A stretch of 64,000 bases of DNA from Tolypeutes matacus (GCA_026826555.1 JAKSZT010053928.1:480720-544719), one strand, 5' to 3'; positions 12,448 to 23,564 are shown, numbered from the stretch's first letter. The notes: generated by a model not told the origin, from the sequence alone. Numbers and translations: made by a program.

Positions 12448-14030
12448 AGCTAAAACCATAAATCTCCTAGAAGAAAATGTAGGAAAACATCTCTAAGACC
12501 TGGTGGTGCATTCTTAAACCTTACACCAAAAGCAAGAGCAACAAAAGAAAACATAATGGGACCTCCTCAAACTTAAACATTTGCGATTTAAAGGTCTTCA
12601 TCAAGAAGGTGAAAAGGAAGCCCACTCAATGGGAGAAAACATTTGGAAACCATATATCTGATAAGGGTTTTATTTCCATTCTATATAAAGAGATCATACA
12701 ACTCAAAAATACAAGAACAAGCAATCCAATTTAAAAATGGGCAAAAGACTAAATACACATTTCTCCAAAGAGGAAATACAAATGGCCAAAAGGCACATGA
12801 AAAAAAAAATGCTCAATATCACTAGCTATTAAGGAAATGCAAATCAAAACGACAGTGAGATATCATTTCACATTGCCTGGAATGGCCATTATTTAAAAAA
12901 ACAGAAAACAGTAAGTGTTAGAAAGGATGTGGAGAAACAGAAACTCTCCTTCCCTGTTGGTAGGATTGTGAAATGGTGCAGCCTCTGTGGAGGACAGTTT
13001 GGCGATTCCTCAGGCAGCTAAATAAAGAACTGCCATATGATCCAGCAATTCCTCTATGAGGAATATATCCAGAAGAACTGAAAACTGTGACACAAACAGA
13101 TATCTGCACACCGGTTTTCATAGCGACATTATTCATAATTGCCAAAAGGTAGAAACAACCCAAGTGTCCATCAACCAAAGAATGGATTAACAAAATAGAT
13201 ATATAAATATGATGAAACACTATGCTGCAGTAAGAAGAAATGAAATTGGGACACACATGATAACAAGGATGAACCTTGAAGACATTATGCTAAGTGAAGT
13301 AAACCAGATCCAGAAGGACAAATATTGCATGGTCCCACTAATGTGAACTAAGTACGCAGAATAAATGCATGGAGTTAAAACCTAGAGTGTAGGTTATTAG
13401 GAGATAAGAGGAGGGCTGTGAAGGACTACTGATGCTTAATATATGTAGAAGTTTTAATTAACTTGACTGTAAAAGTATGAAAACGGATAGAGTTGATGAT
13501 AACACATTATAGTGAGTAATGGATTTTATAAATGGGATTGTGGATGTAAAGGGTAGTCTAAGGAAGTAATGTCAATTGAAAGAAAGCTAGAGAATAATCT
13601 AGGGAATGAATAACACAGAGAACCCAAAGGAGGTTGAGAATTGTGGCTAATAATGCAAATGCAAGAATGTCCCTTTGTGAACTAGAATGGATATACGCCA
13701 CTATTGCAGGGTGGTGGGAAAGTGGAGAAGCATGGGAAAAATACAATAATGCAACCTATGGACTATAGGTAGCAGCAATACTGTAATATTCTTGCATCAA
13801 AGCCAAAGATGTACTGTGTTAATAATAGGGGAGTATGGAAAAAATATGGAAAATGTATGCTATGGACAATTGTTAGTGGTAATAGTCTGATGATATTATC
13901 TCATAATCTGTAACAAATGTTCCACAATGGTGTAGTGTGTTGGTGAAGGGGTGTTGTATAGGAATTTTACCCATGTGCATGATTGTTTTGTAAGTTCACA
14001 ACTTCTGTAATAAAAATATATTTTTAAAAC
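12448..14030 (+). mobile_element. 5'-truncated L1 fused to U6 (3' part of the chimera)
   Basis: Starting right after the U6 T run, the sequence matches the L1 at about 36198 onward (CTCCTAGAAGAAAATGTAGG, AATGGGAGAAAACATTTGG). It continues through the ORF2 C-terminal region (GTGTCCATCAACCAAAGAATGG) and a 3' UTR ending CTGTAATAAAAATATATTTTTAAAAC. ORF2 is broken by many stops. The 3' UTR end differs from that of the L1 at 33480-37730, so this is another subfamily. A target-site duplication ATTAGGTG(G)TAA lies at 12325-12335 and 14031-14042. Confidence 0.88.
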
Positions 14031-15453
14031 ATTAGGTGGTAAACTTCTTGAGAGCAGTGATGGAGTCATGTAATTTATCATACATCCTGCATTGTCAACC
14101 CAGGGCCTGACATGAGAAGGCAGTCAGGCAACTCTTGTTAAATTGAGCTGATCTGTATCTTCCAAGTACAGTGAGTAGAATGTTGAGTTTTGCCATTTGC
14201 TTTTGTTTGGATGCTGCTAGAGAAGCATTAACGTGATAAATTAGAGTACACAAAATAAGACAGCATGCATGAGTCTCTCTTGCCATTCAAAATGCCATGT
14301 TAAATGTTTCCTAATTGGCTTAAATTAGCATACTTTGTTATTGTTTTCCATCTCCACTGAAGAATAAGAATTGAAGTGATGTTATGATATGAGGATTTTT
14401 AAAAAAACATTTAAGAAAATTTCATCAAAGTAACATTTATTAGACATTTAAAATAGAGAGAGCTTTGTAGAGTTCCTTTTCCTGAAGGTCATGACCAGTA
14501 AATACCACTCAGCTGTCAGGAGTGAATTGAAGAGTGTTGTCAGACACCATGGGTCTGTTGAAGAACTAATGAGACCAATCTGACTTACATGCTTTCCTGA
14601 TAGTATGTTGTCATATTCACAAAAATAGCATATACTATTTGGAAAAAGTATGTGCAAATTGGAAAATTTTAGACTAAACCTAAGCTTAGCAGAAACAAGG
14701 TTGGATGAAGATTAGGAGATTTGTCATTTACTGATGGTGTGATCTTGGGCTGCTCCTAGCTTCTTGGGGCATCAAATTGGTGCCCTCTAGCAGTATATCT
14801 AATACAACCCAGTTCCCAGTCCCTGAATCATTCCCTACTACCCAGCTGGAGCCACACCACAGGATCTTTACCTGTAGGCTCTGCTCTGCCACAGCCCCAA
14901 TCTAGGATCAACTCTGTGGCTTTAAAAAGGCTGTGCTCCACATTGCACACACACAGCAGGAGTGTGACTGATCCTTGAACTGCCGCCTAGAGGCTGGGGC
15001 TCTACCACCTGATGACGGCTCTCCTAAAGCTGCTTCTCATCTGCTTGAACATTGCTACTCCTCTGGGCTCTACAACCACACTCTGGCACCTGAGTAGCCC
15101 CATTATCCGCTGAGGATTTCTCTAAACCAGCCGCCAGACAGGTTACACGTGAAGTCTGTTGCCCTGTTATCTCTAGAAACCAGGTATGTCACCTATACCA
15201 GAACTTCTTTCAATTTCTGCAGTTGTATTTACCTCTCTTACAACTAGATTATATAAAATCTAGCTCTAGTCCCAGCAGTCTACCTTATCATGTTGCAGTT
15301 AACTGGGCCATCATACTAATGATATGAAGAATATACCTTGGAAGGCAAGAGAAAAATAGACATGAAGAAAATGGTAAGCAGTAGAAGTTAAGAAGTAGCA
15401 TTGGACTGCTTGGGTTCAAAATCCAGCTTTGCTACCTCACAGCTAGGTGACCA

Positions 15454-16122
15454 TGTCAGGAACATGAAGGGTATGAAATTTTACCCTACTTGCAAACCAT
15501 ACTTGAGCCTGCCACGGTTTCTTGGACGCAGGTAGAAGACAAGACTCCTGGATTAGAAGAAACAAAGAATGGTTTATTACTCATAGCAATGGCAGTAGTC
15601 AAGATGTCAACATTTATGCCAGTTTCCTGATCCTCATATCCCACAGGACGACAATAGACTGCATTACTGGAGAGGAACCACAAATGCAAGGAACCCAAAT
15701 TTTTTTTTAAGAATTATTTTATTTATTTATTTCTCCCCCCACTCTCGTTTGTACTAGCTGTCTGCCCTCTGTGTCTGCTCATTGTGTGCTCTCTGTGTCT
15801 GCTTGTCTTCTTTTTAGGAGGCACTGGAAACCGAACCTGGGACCTCCCGTGTGGTAGGCGGGTGCCCAACTGCTTGAGCCACATTCGCTTCCCCAAATCT
15901 TTTATAATGGACAGTAAACCTGCCTGACCTCTGTACCAGAGGACAGGATTATCTTTACAATACTGGATAGTAAACAATTCTGGCCTTTGCTCTGGAAAGA
16001 GACTACATCTATCTTCCAAGGCTGTTCACAATCCAGACATCCTGGAAAAGATAGAGCCAGTGTCACTGCTTATAAGACACACACAGAAACATGAGAGATC
16101 CATGGAATATTATCTCCCAGCA
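15454..16122 (-). mobile_element. Solo retroviral-type LTR, antisense
   Basis: The sequence begins TGTCAGGAACATGAAGGG and ends CTCCCAGCA. On the minus strand that is TGCTGGGAG…CCTGACA, with the TG…CA ends of an LTR. On that strand AATAAACC (about 15571-15578) is followed by a U5-like segment with CTTCTACCTGCGTCCAAG. Length without the nested SINE is about 471 bp. No internal proviral genes are adjacent. The family is unidentified. The exact host duplication is too degraded to state. Confidence 0.6.
15701..15891 (-). mobile_element. DAS SINE, antisense, nested in the LTR
   Basis: On the minus strand it has the head GAAGCGAATGTGGCTCAAGC, then the B box GGTTCGGTTTCC, CAGACACAGAGAGCACAC, and ends AAATAAATAAATAAAAT and an A run. 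A 7-bp target-site duplication CCCAAAT lies at 15694-15700 and 15892-15898. Confidence 0.9.
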
Positions 16123-16432
16123 ACTTTGGATAAGTTCTTAAACCCTCAGTTTTCTCATCTCAAAGATGCAACTATTGGTATGCCATATATAGTTGTGAGG
16201 ATCAAAGAACCTGCTGCATATGAAATGCTTAGCATCATACCTGACACATAAGTAAAACATAGCAAGGACTTTGTCAATATTAGTTATTACTATTATTCAT
16301 GATTATTTATTGATTAAGAGCTAGGAATGTTTATTGGATTATTTGTTTTCTCTACAAATAGAATGTTGTGGCTTGCTGATGTTTATATTTATTTGAAATG
16401 CCAAATATTAGAACTAAAAAAAAAACTCCAGA

Positions 16433-16590
16433 GGGGAACGGGTATAACTCAGTGGTTTGAGCACCTGCTTCCCATGTACAAGGTCTTGGGTTCAATCCCT
16501 AGTGCCTCCTTCAAAAAAAGAAAGGAAGGAAGGAAGGAAAAAAGGAAGGGAGGGAGGGAGGGAAGGAGGGAGGGAGGAAGGAAGGAAGAT
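16433..16590 (+). mobile_element. tRNA-Ala-like SINE with expanded GGAA/GGGA microsatellite tail
   Basis: The head is ACGGGTATAACTCAGTGGTT, the B box GGGTTCAATCCC, the end TAGTGCCTCC. From about 16513 the A-rich tail has become a purine tract of AAGG and GAGG repeats to about 16588. I see no clear target-site duplication. Confidence 0.8.
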
Positions 16591-18651
16591 TGCCTAATAA
16601 AACATGGCATTTTGAAAATAAAGAAATAGGTTCAAAGAGATTAAATGACTTGTTGAATTTTATACAGAAAAGCCATAAAAAGGACAAAGTCCATCTTCAG
16701 ATTGTTTTTAAACATACACAATGCCTGGGGCTCAATGAATATTGGTATTAGAAATGAATTGAAGCAAACCTATGGTATATTAGAAAACATTTCACAGGTT
16801 CATTTGGTCACTCTCTTCTTCCTACTTGCTTAACCACCTTAAACTTGGCCTCTGTAGACAGAGAGAGAGAGAGGAAGAGGTAGTAGAAAGTTAAGATAAG
16901 TAATCCATCTCTCTTCTTCCCTCCACCCCCATCATAGTCATTTTCTTCCTGGCAGAGTGAAAGCAGAAAACTGCAAGGAAAGTGCTTTCTGTTTGTGTAG
17001 AAGATGTTGAAAGTAGTCACAGTCTGGCTAAAAGCAGGAAAATTCTGGCAGAATTTCTGGCAGCTTCATGCCAACAGCTTTATGCTGGCTTATCAACAAA
17101 CTTGCTAGGGCATGAGGGGGAGTAGTAAGGAAGTGGAACAAGGGGGTGACAGAAAGAACATCTAGTTCTAGAAGGCAACATGTTGTAAGGAATGTTCATT
17201 AGTTGTAGAATAAGATGATCTGGGTTCCTGTGTGAGCTGGGCAAGTGACTGGGTTTCTTCATAAATGTACATAATATTCCTCCATGAAGAATTGATGTGA
17301 TTCAAATAAGGAAATGAAGTGAGAGTGCCGGGTACATAATAGGTCCTCATTAAATATTATTTTACTTTGAATTGAATTCAGTGAAGAAATTTATTCTGAA
17401 GGTATCTGTAAAAATCACCTCACCTCTTCTTTCTACTGATCCCACTATCTGTCTTCTTAAGAGTGATATCATTTCTTTAGCTCCTACAGAGCTCAGAAAT
17501 TCTTTCAGGGCCCCCAGGTCAGAGATGAGCAGGCCTAAGTAGCAAAAACAAGGTTTTAATAGAAAAGAAATGGTAGCGATTGTGAATTGCCCTTCATCTT
17601 TTGTCCAGGAAATTTCTGTTGGGGGTGTCCCAGGGATGGCTCATGCAGATTCCTAAGCAGGTCTGTGCCTCCGAGGTGATGCCTTCCCCCATGGTGAGCC
17701 CTGCACTGCCCTCTGCTGGGCACGGCAGGAACTGCTCTGTTTTGCAGGCTGTGCCACTTCACAGGGCACTAAAGTTACAGAGAGAGAGATGAAACATGCC
17801 CTTTTAACTCTGTTACAGAGAAGTCCCAACACAATGTTGCTTGTTTCTCCCATGTTGCTAAGAAGTTAGAGAAATAATTCTTTTTGGGTTTTACTTGGAG
17901 CATTCTCTCTCTCTGGAATCAGAGATTCAGGAAATGAATTTGCATGAGAGTACCAGGAAGTACTGATAATCCCGAGAGCCCTTTGATGAGAAAAGTTTTG
18001 TTACAGACCCTTCATACCTAGCTGTTTCTTCCCACAGGAGGAGTTCTCTTTTTAAGCCTCAGCAGCCTTTCCTCAAGTACGCTTCCGAAGGACCACCCAA
18101 CCAGCTGGCATTTATGTCCAGTTTGTCAACACAGCAGTGGACACAGTTAGAGGTCTTTTGCAGAGGGCCTCTATGCACTCTGGCATCTAAATTCCAGCTG
18201 GGCCCATCCCACCAGGCACGCCTGAATCTAAGAGCTGATAGAGGTGTAGGTTCAAGTTGGGATCTCTGCCTCAGACATAGATGTACAAACGAATTTATTT
18301 ACATCCTGCCTATTGCCAACTGTGAGTTTTGGCACATGCTTTAAATTCAAGCCTATTACAATTCATTCATTTATTTGTTTTCATTTCTCAAAGAAGAAAT
18401 TCAAAGATGATTTAGACACAGTTCCTGTGTCGTAGGCCTCCTAGTCTGTCATTTCACTTTGTCTCATACATGTGAATGTTCCTAGTTTAAAGCTTCATTT
18501 AGACCAACTGAAAAAATATCCCTTCTGAAGTTATTAAGGTACTAATAATAACGTAGGGTTGAAAAGAAAGTATTGCAGTCAGGCATATGCAGGAAATGTG
18601 GACTTTGGTTCAGCAATGTTTTAATGTACTTAATGCTCTCTTTGCCCCCAG

Positions 18652-18741
18652 GTTATGCAGATGTATCTTCCATTTTGTGGAATCGCCATATCTAATGCTC
18701 AGCTCTTTGCTGCCTCAAGGAAGGAATATGAAAGAAGCAGA
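18652..18741 (+). CDS. PDE11A: PDE11A coding exon: end of GAF-A domain
   Basis: The exon reads in frame 1 as 30 codons, VMQMYLPFCGIAISNAQLFA followed by ASRKEYERSR, which I recognise as phosphodiesterase 11A. PDE11A hydrolyses cAMP and cGMP in the cytosol; its tandem N-terminal GAF domains are regulatory and GAF-A is the cyclic-nucleotide-binding one. This segment is the last strand and helix of GAF-A plus the start of the linker helix, just after the NKFDE-type motif, which lies in the preceding exon. Borders are canonical: a pyrimidine-rich tract ending CCCCCAG before 18652, and GTGAGT from 18742. There is no stop codon or frameshift. By codon arithmetic it covers about residues 358-387 of the 934-residue long isoform. 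Codon 2 (ATG at 18655) matches the start of the 576-residue isoform. The upstream exon is not in the window. Confidence 0.95.
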
Positions 18742-19689
18742 GTGAGTAGAAAGAAACATTGCTCACAACCCTCAAAGCTCTCTTTCTGTTTTGTGTGAGT
18801 CATTATGTCTTTTTAAAATAGCAGATGATCTTTGAATACTCCAGGAATCTTTTTTACTTGTGTAATCCTTGAAGTCTATGGTTGATGACACCCTTTCAGC
18901 AATAAGCCTAAATGGAAATGGGTATAAATTCTCTGGAGCTGTTCAGCGGAAATAGTGCCAGCTTCTTTTAAAAAGGAATTAATTTCAAATCTATACCATA
19001 AGTCAGCAGATATATTATTACTTATGACTTTGAAACAATAATATAATTTAATGATGTTTTTGCAATTTAGTTTCTTAAAGGAGTAAGCAGCATTACAAAC
19101 GTGTTTTCACCATGCTCACAGATTTTGTTTTTGCGTTGAAAGTTTTCCTGGACCAGCATGGCCAGATACCTGGGATAATAATGCAAAAACTATTTTGTAA
19201 AATTATAAAGAAACATGCTTAGAGGGATTGAATTTCCAGTATTATCACCAGATATAGCACTAAATAGTAAAAAGCCAAAGACCAATGTCCCTCCAAAAAA
19301 CCTAAAGTTTCTAAGAGATATTAAATTATATTAGGCTCACTCTACTTGCAAGTAGAGGGAAAGTACTGGAACACTTACTTAACAAGAAGATGTTCAAAAA
19401 GTTTTTGAAGCCCTCAGTTAATCTGGTAAGGAAATTGATAAAAATTTCATTTGCTAAGCATTTTATTTTATGAATATTTTATATTAGGCAGATGAAATAG
19501 CGAGTCCTACGGCCATCTTCCTTAGCATGGCCTACCACACCTTTTCTCTGACCTAGATCTTGTTTTTGTCTTTGGCCCCAGGTTTACTATCCTCCTCCTT
19601 TCATTGGCATTCCAGCAATATAGTCCCCAGATAACAATTTCCAGACAACAATCTGTTTCACTTTCTCGGGTCTTTAACTACATTTTCCC

Positions 19690-19930
19690 CTCTGCCTTCA
19701 ATGCTTTCATGTGTACCTTCACCCTCCTACTGCCATCTGCCTTGCATAGCCTTCAAGACCCAGTGCAGCCTTCCTGTTAATTTTCCCTTCTTCCTTTATT
19801 GTTTTTCTTGCATGTACTGCCATTGTTCTACTGTAGATACTTATCATACTATATTATAATATTTATCTATGGTCCTCTTCTTCAATTACATTTTGATCTT
19901 TAACAGAAGCTCCAGGTACTATTAATCTTT
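19690..19930 (+). repeat. Probable L2 3' UTR relic
   Basis: GCCTTCAAGACCCAGTGCAG, ACTGCCATTGTTCTACTGTA and similar phrases recall the L2 3' region in sense orientation. It is strongly diverged. It abuts the antisense L2 that starts at about 19950. Confidence 0.35.
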
Positions 19931-20527
19931 GCACCCTCGGGGCATTGTGCAATTCATTTATTCATTCAACAAATATTTATTGGATGCTACTATTCACACA
20001 TTGTCCATCTAAAGTCCTGGCCTTCATGAAGCTTACTGTTCTAGCAGGAACAATATATAACAGACAACTAAACAAACAAACAAAAATAATAACCTGGTAT
20101 CAGGTAGTGATAAATGCTATAAAAGAAAAGCAAAGTGAGATAAGGGGATAGAGATGTGTGGTAGAAAGGCAGGTTGTGCTTATTTTAGGGGATGATCAAG
20201 AAAGCCTCTATAAGGAGCTGGTATTTGGTCAAAGACTTCAATGAAATTAAGGAGCAAGGCCACATAAACATCTGAGATGAGCATGCCAGACAAGGGAAAC
20301 ATCAAGTGCAAAGGCCCTGGGGCAGGAGACTTCTTGGCCCATGTATAGTAGAGCAGAGAGAGAGAGCAGGAGTGAAAGGAAATGAGGGCAGGAGGTGAGC
20401 CGGGGCCAGATGGTGGAAAGGACTGTGGGCATGGCAAGGACTTCTGCTTTTATTCTAAGTGTGATGGAAAACCATTAGATGATCTGGAGCAGGGAGTCTG
20501 GTTTACTTCTAAAAGAGATAGCTCTCG

Positions 20528-20928
20528 TGGTCTACGATGTGAACTGTGGTCTATGGTTGATGGCAAGGCCCCAGGATATGTAAGTCCATTAAGGGTGATG
20601 GGCCACACTTGTGGGAGATGTTTGTGTGGGATGTGGTGGGAGGTGTGGGAGGTGGGGAACATGGGAATCCCGGTAGGTTCTGTGTAATATTTAGGTAATC
20701 TAAGCACCTCTTAAAATATATATATATATAAAAATAACATTTTTGTAAGCAAATGCACATATATGCATATATATTTATATATCATTTTACAAATATTGGT
20801 ATGTATTGTGAAAATTTTGATTTTTACCCACAATAAAAAATAAATTAATTAAAAAAAAAAAAAAAAAAAAAAGCTTTGCAGGAAAGTTTCTTGAATAAAA
20901 GAGCAAAATTAAAAAAAAAAAAAAAAGC
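20528..20928 (+). mobile_element. Small polyadenylated retrocopy in the L2, itself interrupted
   Basis: Its two parts, 20528-20578 and 20873-20928, flank the L1-tail element at 20579-20872. The right part has AATAAA about 11 bases before a 16-A run. A near-perfect target-site duplication TAG(C/T)TCTCG lies at 20519-20527 and 20929-20937. I could not identify the source transcript. Confidence 0.55.
20579..20872 (+). mobile_element. L1-3'-UTR-like element, copy A of an inverted pair
   Basis: It begins TGTAAGTCCATTAAGGGTGA and has a G-rich tract (GTGGGAGGTGTGGGAGGTGG). It then runs ACATGGGAATCCC, TAATCTAAGCACCTCTTAAA, an AT-rich end with ACCCACAATAAAAAATAAAT, and 22 A. The order G-rich tract, GGGAATCCC, TAATCTAAG is shared with the L1 3' UTRs at 28190 and 54000, so it is most likely a truncated L1 tail of a related subfamily. 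Confidence 0.7.
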
Positions 20929-23423
20929 TAGTTCTCGCTCTGGTGGAGACAATAATCTTGCTGGGGAGGGGCAAAGAAGACAAATCAGGAAGAGGAGATA
21001 GGAGAGGATTCTATTGCTGTCAAGAAATAATGTGGCTGGGACAAGGGCAGTGAGAAGTGACAACTGATTTTTAGAAATTAGTAGTGAAATCTATAGGACT
21101 CACTGATGTGGGAAATGAGTGAAAGAGACTTTTGGCTTGTGCAGCTGGTAAGCGAACTCTCGTATACAGAAATCTGAAGTTTTGGGTAGATGTCAGGAGT
21201 GGAGATTAAGACTTGAGAACCATCAGCATATAAATGGTATTGAAAGCCAGGGAACCAGATGGGTAAATCTGGAGGAGAATGTGTAGATAAGAGAAGAGGT
21301 CCAAGGATGAGCCAAGGAGAAAAAGGACAGTAGAGAAAGGAAGGAAAAAAAAAAAAAAAAAAAAAAAAAGGAGATGCTTGTATTCTAGAATGCTAGTAAA
21401 GAAAACTTTCCAAGGAGCAGGGAGCATTCAATGTCTCTGTTTCCAGTGTCTGCTGAATGGGATACAATCCTAGATTTTCTTCTCTTTTTTTGCTATTCTG
21501 GAGCTGTTCTGCATTGTTATTTGTAAAACTTTCATCACTTGTTAGCAAAGCAGCAATTTTTAATTAGAAACAATAAAATTACTGTAATGTGATTTGTCAG
21601 TGCAAGACTCAAGACAATTAGTTTTTCCTCTGAAATAAATGTTCTTGTATATAGGTCCCAAGGGCTCTATCCACACAGTCACAACAAATTGAAAAGTTAA
21701 ATAATTGTTCAGTAAATACAATCAATCTGGAGAAATAGTCTGGATAATTAAGGAAATAATGTTTCTCCCTTAATAACAGGAAATTTTGTTTGTAATTATT
21801 CAGACAATAGCTTCATTTTTAATGTTATATTTGAATATATTATTGCACATTGTCCTCTCACAGTGCTCTGTTGTCCAAATGCCAGTCAAGATACACTTAA
21901 AACAGTTTTCACCTCCTGACATTTCTCTTTGCTTTGGGATCATAGTATAACTCATGGCCCTTAGTCCATTCTCGCAACTTCTCTTTAGAGATAACACTAC
22001 CCAGGACATTTGGTCCTCTTTTAATTGCTCAGTGTACAAGACTTACTTCATGGATCCCTTAACTCATTCAAATGCTATTTAAAAAAAAAAAAAAAACACT
22101 CCCATATCATTGCAAGAGCATTTCATTCTTCCTGTTGCTGTGAAAAGTATAACTGTCTATATGGCATTTCTGTGGACCATCAGTCTTTCAATAACAAGAG
22201 AGATGCTACTGCAACTTGATGTGGTGATGTCATTATCCAAGGGTATGTAAAGCCTGGTTAAAAAGACTATTCGCTGCTCAAGCAAAATTTTGTCTTTCAT
22301 AACATTCAAATGCTTTTCTACCTGAATAGACTCAGAAGAAATTTTCACGTTTCAAATGGCTTCAGGACAAATCAAATTCATTACCAAAGTTGAAAATTAG
22401 TCACATCCCTGGGGTTATAATCAGCACCCTCCACCTGAATAGATGTGACTTTGAAAACTCACATAATCCTTTTGTGAGAGGTCAGACTTGAGGTTACACA
22501 TTTTATTAAATTCTATTGACTAAACCATCCTTGGGGCAAGGCACTGGCTGTGTAATTTCCTGATTGCTCCCTGATAGAAGCATAATATCTACCACCTGTA
22601 CATAGTCCACTATTCTCAAGTCTCTGGAAATAGCCATGCTATTAAAAATTCCTAACATATTATTTGAATGCAAAAATTGCAAGCTCTCTCAGTTGGATAA
22701 TATGAGAGGTTATTGCAATTTAATTTTTAAGTGATGACATAGATTTCAAGTTAGAATTTGTTCTTATTTTAATTGTGTGCTTTTCATTCTGCTGTTTTAA
22801 CAGAAATATATCTTAGGAAGGTATTTTCTTTCCTAAGATATATAGTAGTGTCTATATGTACTTCTGGATAGATTGGAATTAAGAAGTACTTCTTCCAGTA
22901 TAGAGGAATTAATGGGGATTTTATATATTCTTTGAAGACTCTGAACCTTCATTAGCATTCACCTCTATAATTCTTTCAGAGTTCTGTGAGAAATATATAT
23001 TAGTGAAAATAAGTCTCATGTTTGAATAAGAAACTATTTCTTCTTGATGGTGAGGAAGAGTTGCTTTGTAATTTTCTGAAGTAAATGTGCTTTGGGGAGA
23101 TTCAAGTATTTGTTACTTACTAGGTTTATACCTAGTTGCATTGCAGAAAAGCTACAGTAGGAGGGGGATAAAGCCTATGTCTAATGATTATATGATTTCT
23201 GTTATATGACCTTAGTATTGTCAAGTTGTATTTTGTAGTTCGAGTTTGTTTTAAAACAAAAAGATGGAAATATGTCAAAACAACCATTCATGTTTTAAAA
23301 ACGTAGTCGTACAAACATATTTATGGTATTTTATTAGAGCAAAGACTAAATGGAATTTTTCACAAAACAAAACATTTGTTTTGTCCTATATTCACCTAAG
23401 CAGGTTCATTTCATCTTTCCTAG

Positions 23424-23564
23424 GCTTTGCTAGAAGTAGTTAATGACCTCTTTGAAGAACAGACTGATCTGGAGAAAATTGTCAAGAAAATAATGCATCG
23501 GGCCCAAACTCTGTTGAAATGTGAACGCTGTTCTGTTTTACTCCTAGAGGACATTGAATCACCA
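23424..23564 (+). CDS. PDE11A: PDE11A coding exon: inter-GAF linker and start of GAF-B
   Basis: The exon has 47 codons in phase 0, starting ALLEVVNDLFEEQTDLEKIV and ending CSVLLLEDIESP. It continues directly from the exon at 18652-18741 (…YERSR|ALLEV…). It encodes the helical linker between the GAF domains and the first helix and strand of GAF-B (KIVKKIMHRAQTLLKCERCS region), about residues 388-434. GAF-B of this family is linked to dimerisation rather than nucleotide binding. The acceptor is a clear pyrimidine tract ending TTTCCTAG; the donor is CCA|GTAAGTGAG, close to consensus. The reading frame is open and looks under purifying selection. The next intron is 32.6 kb. Confidence 0.96.

Larger units (their letters stand above)
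15395..16260 (+). repeat. MIR element split by an LTR insertion
   Basis: The left part is about 15395-15453 (TGGGTTCAAAATCCAGCTTT, CACAGCTAGGTGACC). The right part is about 16123-16260 (AACTTTGGATAAGTTCTTAA, CCTCAGTTTTCTCATCTCA, GTTGTGAGGATCAAAGAACC). Joined, the two parts follow the MIR consensus order exactly. Everything between is a later insertion. Confidence 0.75.
1..18651 (+). other. PDE11A: PDE11A intron (partial, 5' part outside window)
   Basis: No exon of PDE11A or any other gene was recognised here. The exon expected upstream should encode the NKFDE-type end of GAF-A and stop at a DEK-like codon run; it is absent. Stretches with nothing recognised are 1-547, about 1030-2586, 4830-8440 apart from a small tandem repeat, 14045-15390 and 16600-18640. 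8100-8200 is a pyrimidine-rich tract. 4029-4135 is unusually GC-rich (runs of G) but shows no gene. 14780-15180 and 17580-17800 are moderately GC-rich without splice-flanked open frames that I could recognise. Confidence 0.8.
19950..21465 (-). mobile_element. Long antisense L2 LINE relic with recognisable RT motif
   Basis: Read on the minus strand it runs from part of the RT domain to the L2 3' end. The plus-strand landmarks are CATTCAACAAATATTTATTG, GTGCAAAGGCCCTGGGGCAG, GCAAGGACTTCTGCTTTTAT, CATCAGCATATAAATGGTAT and GAAGAGGTCCAAGGATGAGC, all in consensus order. The reverse complement of 21213-21242 translates as QYHLYADGSQ, a fossil of the YADD polymerase motif. It is interrupted at about 20528-20928 by nested retro-insertions and at 21345-21369 by an A run. 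Confidence 0.8.
18742..23423 (+). other. PDE11A: PDE11A intron between the end-of-GAF-A and linker exons
   Basis: The intron is 4,682 bp with GTGAGT at its start and TTTCCTAG at its end. 18742-19690 and 21470-23400 contain no repeat or gene I can name; they are AT-rich unique-looking sequence. The middle is an antisense L2 with nested retro-insertions. Homopolymer A runs occur at about 21345-21369 and 22080-22096. Confidence 0.85.

Noticed and set aside
17556..17853. GC-richer stretch with overlapping open frames as a candidate alternative PDE11A first exon
   Set aside because: No frame joins to the exon at 18652 with a convincing donor, and no similarity to known PDE11A N-termini is seen; expression data would be needed.
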